Shown here: positions 6,545 to 8,447 of the stretch, piece by piece
Position numbering within the stretch: the stretch's first letter is position 1
Layout: every line of letters starts with the position of its first letter
NCBI GenBank assembly: GCA_900550105.1
Contig: URQW01000110.1
Span: 1-8,447 of the forward strand
Reading direction: 5' to 3'
From: an uncultured Pelosinus sp.
Lineage (GTDB): Bacteria; Bacillota; Negativicutes; UMGS1260
Length of the DNA stretch: 8,447 bases
Notes under the pieces: model-generated
What the model saw: the letters and a program-made list of their open reading frames with translations, nothing else
What the model was told of the DNA's origin: nothing
Database searches by the model: none
Position numbers and translations under genes: made by a program

Positions 6545-6585
6545 AAAAAGGTCTGCCAAATACGAAAAATTTGGCAGACCTTTTT
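6545..6585. terminator. Strong bidirectional intrinsic terminator
   Basis: A perfect 16-bp inverted repeat: AAAAAGGTCTGCCAAA (6545-6560), a 9-nt loop, and TTTGGCAGACCTTTTT (6570-6585). The core of the stem holds GGTCTGCC, flanked by an A-run on one side and a T-run on the other, so it can terminate on both strands. On the minus strand it follows the methyltransferase stop (6609) by about 24 nt and ends that transcript before the patatin gene. No + strand gene reads into it. Confidence 0.9.
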
Positions 6586-6608
6586 GGGTAATATAAGCAA
6601 TAAACTAT

Positions 6609-7334
6609 TTAGTCATGTGATTCTTTCTGCGCCAAAATAATTAGGCGCGGTGTATCTTTGTCATAGGGGCGACCATCAAAAGCCCCAAAAACTTGTTTAA
6701 TTTTTAATCCCGCTTCTGTAAGCATATCTGTCATTTCAGCTAGCGTATAAGTTCTAAGCTGAAAATCAGCTTCTGTTTTTTTACCGGTAACTTGATTTAA
6801 TAGTTGCCGTTTCATTACGGCAATACCTTCTTCAATCTCTACTTTATAAGAAAGAACAGCTTCACCACTAGGATGACGCCAATAGCGATTTAAATTATTT
6901 TTCAGCATCCAATCACGATTAAACAAATCAATCAAGAAAAGCCCCTTTGGTTTTAAGGCTCTGGCAATCGATGTAATTACCGCTGCATTTTCTTCATCTG
7001 AGAAAAAACCAAAAGCAGCGAACATATTAATTACCGCATCAAAAGTTTCCTGATAGGAAAGCTCGCGCATGTCACACTCTACAAAACGCACAGCAATTTC
7101 TAGCTCCTCCGCTTTCTGTTTGGCAATCGCTAGAAAATCACGGTTACTATCAAGGCCAATCACTTCATAGCCAAGCTTCGCCAGTTCTAAAGTATGACGT
7201 CCATAACCGCAATATAAATCAAGAATCGTTGAATTTTTTATTGGAAGCTGCAGGGCACTCGTAATAAACTGAATTTCCTGGTCGGTTCCTGCTAAAGAAT
7301 ATTCTTTAAAATCCCCTAGCGTGTCCTGCTTCAT
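6609..7334 (-). CDS. Class I SAM-dependent methyltransferase, substrate unknown
   Basis: This is a stand-alone, cytoplasmic, S-adenosylmethionine-dependent methyltransferase of 241 aa. Motif I ILDLYCGYG (37-45) binds SAM, and the acidic Asp62 at the end of strand 2 (VIGLDSN) should bind the ribose hydroxyls. CDMR (87-90) is motif III and FDAVINMFAAFG (98-109) is motif IV; a methyltransferase-25/11-type Rossmann core is followed by KPKGLFLIDLFN at about 128-139. The second half has the beta-rich insertion common in small-molecule methyltransferases, and nothing in it points to a particular substrate. The ATG at 7334 has GAGGTG 5 nt upstream. It starts 18 nt after the stop of the diguanylate cyclase gene with no terminator between, so the two are probably one transcript ending at 6545-6585. 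Confidence 0.9.
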   Translation of the reverse strand: MKQDTLGDFKEYSLAGTDQEIQFITSALQLPIKNSTILDLYCGYGRHTLELAKLGYEVIGLDSNRDFLAIAKQKAEELEIAVRFVECDMRELSYQETFDAVINMFAAFGFFSDEENAAVITSIARALKPKGLFLIDLFNRDWMLKNNLNRYWRHPSGEAVLSYKVEIEEGIAVMKRQLLNQVTGKKTEADFQLRTYTLAEMTDMLTEAGLKIKQVFGAFDGRPYDKDTPRLIILAQKESHD

Positions 7335-7352
7335 ACTTTCACCTCTTATCTG

Positions 7353-8447
7353 TCAGCCTGCTGCAATTTCATGAAAAACACGCACACAGTTTTTATCGTT
7401 TTGCTTCGCTGCATACATGGCAGCATCAGCATGCTGAATTAATTCAACATCGCTGTCAGCATCACGCGGGAAACTTGCGAGTCCGGTACTGACAGATATA
7501 ATTCCATTAGGCTGTGTTTCTCGATTATCAAAAGGATATTCTGCAATGCTTTGCCGAATTCGCTCTGCAATAATTACGGCATCGTGAAGCGGAGTTTCCG
7601 GCAAAATAACGGCAAATTCCTCTCCACCGTAACGAACAACAAAATCAACGTCTCTTACGATATGTCTAATTAGTTCGGCAATCGTGCGCAATAAATAATC
7701 GCCTTGTTGATGACCATGTCTATCATTATAGCTCTTAAAGTTATCAATGTCCATCATCAGGAGAGATAATGGTCGGTGATAGCGCTTAGATCGTTTAAAC
7801 TCTTGCGTAAGCAATGTTCTAAAATAGCGATAATTAAAAAGACCAGTCATCCCATCCGTAATCGCCTGCACTTCAACTGATGCTACATGGTTCGCATGAG
7901 CAATCGTCATAGCAATTTGATTCGCTAAGGAACCGAACATCTCTAATTCCAACTCACTAAAATCACGCTTACAAGTTGTTTCAATATCAAAAACACCGAT
8001 CACCTGATCATTTACAATCAGCGGAATCGCCAGTTCACTGACACAGTCAATTCCCCCACTGATATAACGGTGGTCTTGACTCACATCAGGAGAAAAAACA
8101 ACTTCTCTGTATTTTGCGGCATGACCAGCAATTCCTTGCCCTAATGGAATTCGCAAAAATTTGCAAAAGGTCTGAAAATAGCCAGTATGGGCGCGTACAA
8201 CAAGCTCCTGGTTCTCTTTATCCAAAAGTAGTATTGCCACATTATCTAAGGCGAATTCTTTTGTGACGTTTTTTAAAATTTCCTCTAAAACTTCTTCTTC
8301 ATCTACTGTCTTTTGTACAATAGAGGTAATACGATAGAGAGCGACTAATTGTTTTTTTGTTTGCTCAAGATCCATTAAAAATAAATCTTGATTTGACATT
8401 GCTGTGTAGAGCTCTTCATTTACATTTTGATATTGTGCAGTAATGGA
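7353..8447 (-). CDS. GAF-GGDEF diguanylate cyclase (start probably beyond the right edge)
   Basis: This protein makes the second messenger c-di-GMP from two GTP. Numbered from the ATG at 8399 (348 aa), it has a possible coiled coil at about 1-40, a GAF sensor domain at about 21-168 (GQGIAGHAAKYREVV, SELAIPL, QVIGVFDIE) and a GGDEF domain at about 180-342. The active site is GGEEF (258-262), with metal-binding Asp217 in MMDIDNFK. An inhibitory site RDVD (249-252) lies exactly five residues before GGEEF, so feedback inhibition by c-di-GMP is expected. The frame stays open for the 16 codons from 8399 to the edge (reading ITAQYQNVNEELYTA, heptad-like), and the ATG at 8399 lacks a close ribosome binding site. 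The gene therefore probably continues upstream, perhaps with another sensor or coiled-coil region. The GAF ligand is unknown. Confidence 0.9.
   Translation of the reverse strand, partial: SITAQYQNVNEELYTAMSNQDLFLMDLEQTKKQLVALYRITSIVQKTVDEEEVLEEILKNVTKEFALDNVAILLLDKENQELVVRAHTGYFQTFCKFLRIPLGQGIAGHAAKYREVVFSPDVSQDHRYISGGIDCVSELAIPLIVNDQVIGVFDIETTCKRDFSELELEMFGSLANQIAMTIAHANHVASVEVQAITDGMTGLFNYRYFRTLLTQEFKRSKRYHRPLSLLMMDIDNFKSYNDRHGHQQGDYLLRTIAELIRHIVRDVDFVVRYGGEEFAVILPETPLHDAVIIAERIRQSIAEYPFDNRETQPNGIISVSTGLASFPRDADSDVELIQHADAAMYAAKQNDKNCVRVFHEIAAG

Overview
The window looks like ordinary chromosomal DNA from a moderately AT-rich Gram-positive-type bacterium. Shine-Dalgarno sites are strong (AAGGAG, AAGGAGG), GTG starts are used beside ATG, intrinsic terminators carry U-tracts, and the solute-binding protein is a lipoprotein. 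The protein sequences feel most like Negativicutes (Sporomusa/Pelosinus-type Firmicutes); that is an impression from sequence character, not a search result. I see no tRNA, rRNA, CRISPR, insertion sequence or phage gene.

Left part (1-3604, minus strand): an oligopeptide/dipeptide/nickel-type ABC importer. Transcription runs from a family 5 substrate-binding lipoprotein, to a DppB-type permease (stop and start directly adjacent), to a DppC-type permease (8-nt overlap), and probably into an ATPase gene whose first codons lie at the left edge. The 206-nt leader ahead of the lipoprotein is the most unusual part of the window. It has candidate promoters, a perfect 11-bp inverted repeat that could be an operator, and an intrinsic-terminator-like hairpin with a U-tract just before the ribosome binding site. 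That arrangement suggests attenuation or an unassigned riboswitch.

Middle (3733-5549): a classical short-chain dehydrogenase with its own extended -10 promoter; a 72-aa protein of unknown function; and, divergent from the latter, a secreted glucosaminidase-type peptidoglycan hydrolase.

Right part (5546-8447, minus strand): a patatin-like serine lipase/esterase that converges on the hydrolase gene with overlapping stop codons; a strong bidirectional terminator; a class I SAM-dependent methyltransferase; and, 18 nt upstream of it and probably co-transcribed, a GAF-GGDEF diguanylate cyclase with an intact active site and inhibitory site. Its reading frame is still open at the right edge.

Several of the longest possible reading frames begin at TTG codons inside terminators or upstream genes. 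The starts given here were moved to codons with proper ribosome binding sites. No clearly new multi-gene system is visible. The best leads are the transporter leader, the 72-aa orphan protein and the histidine-containing C-terminus of the binding protein.
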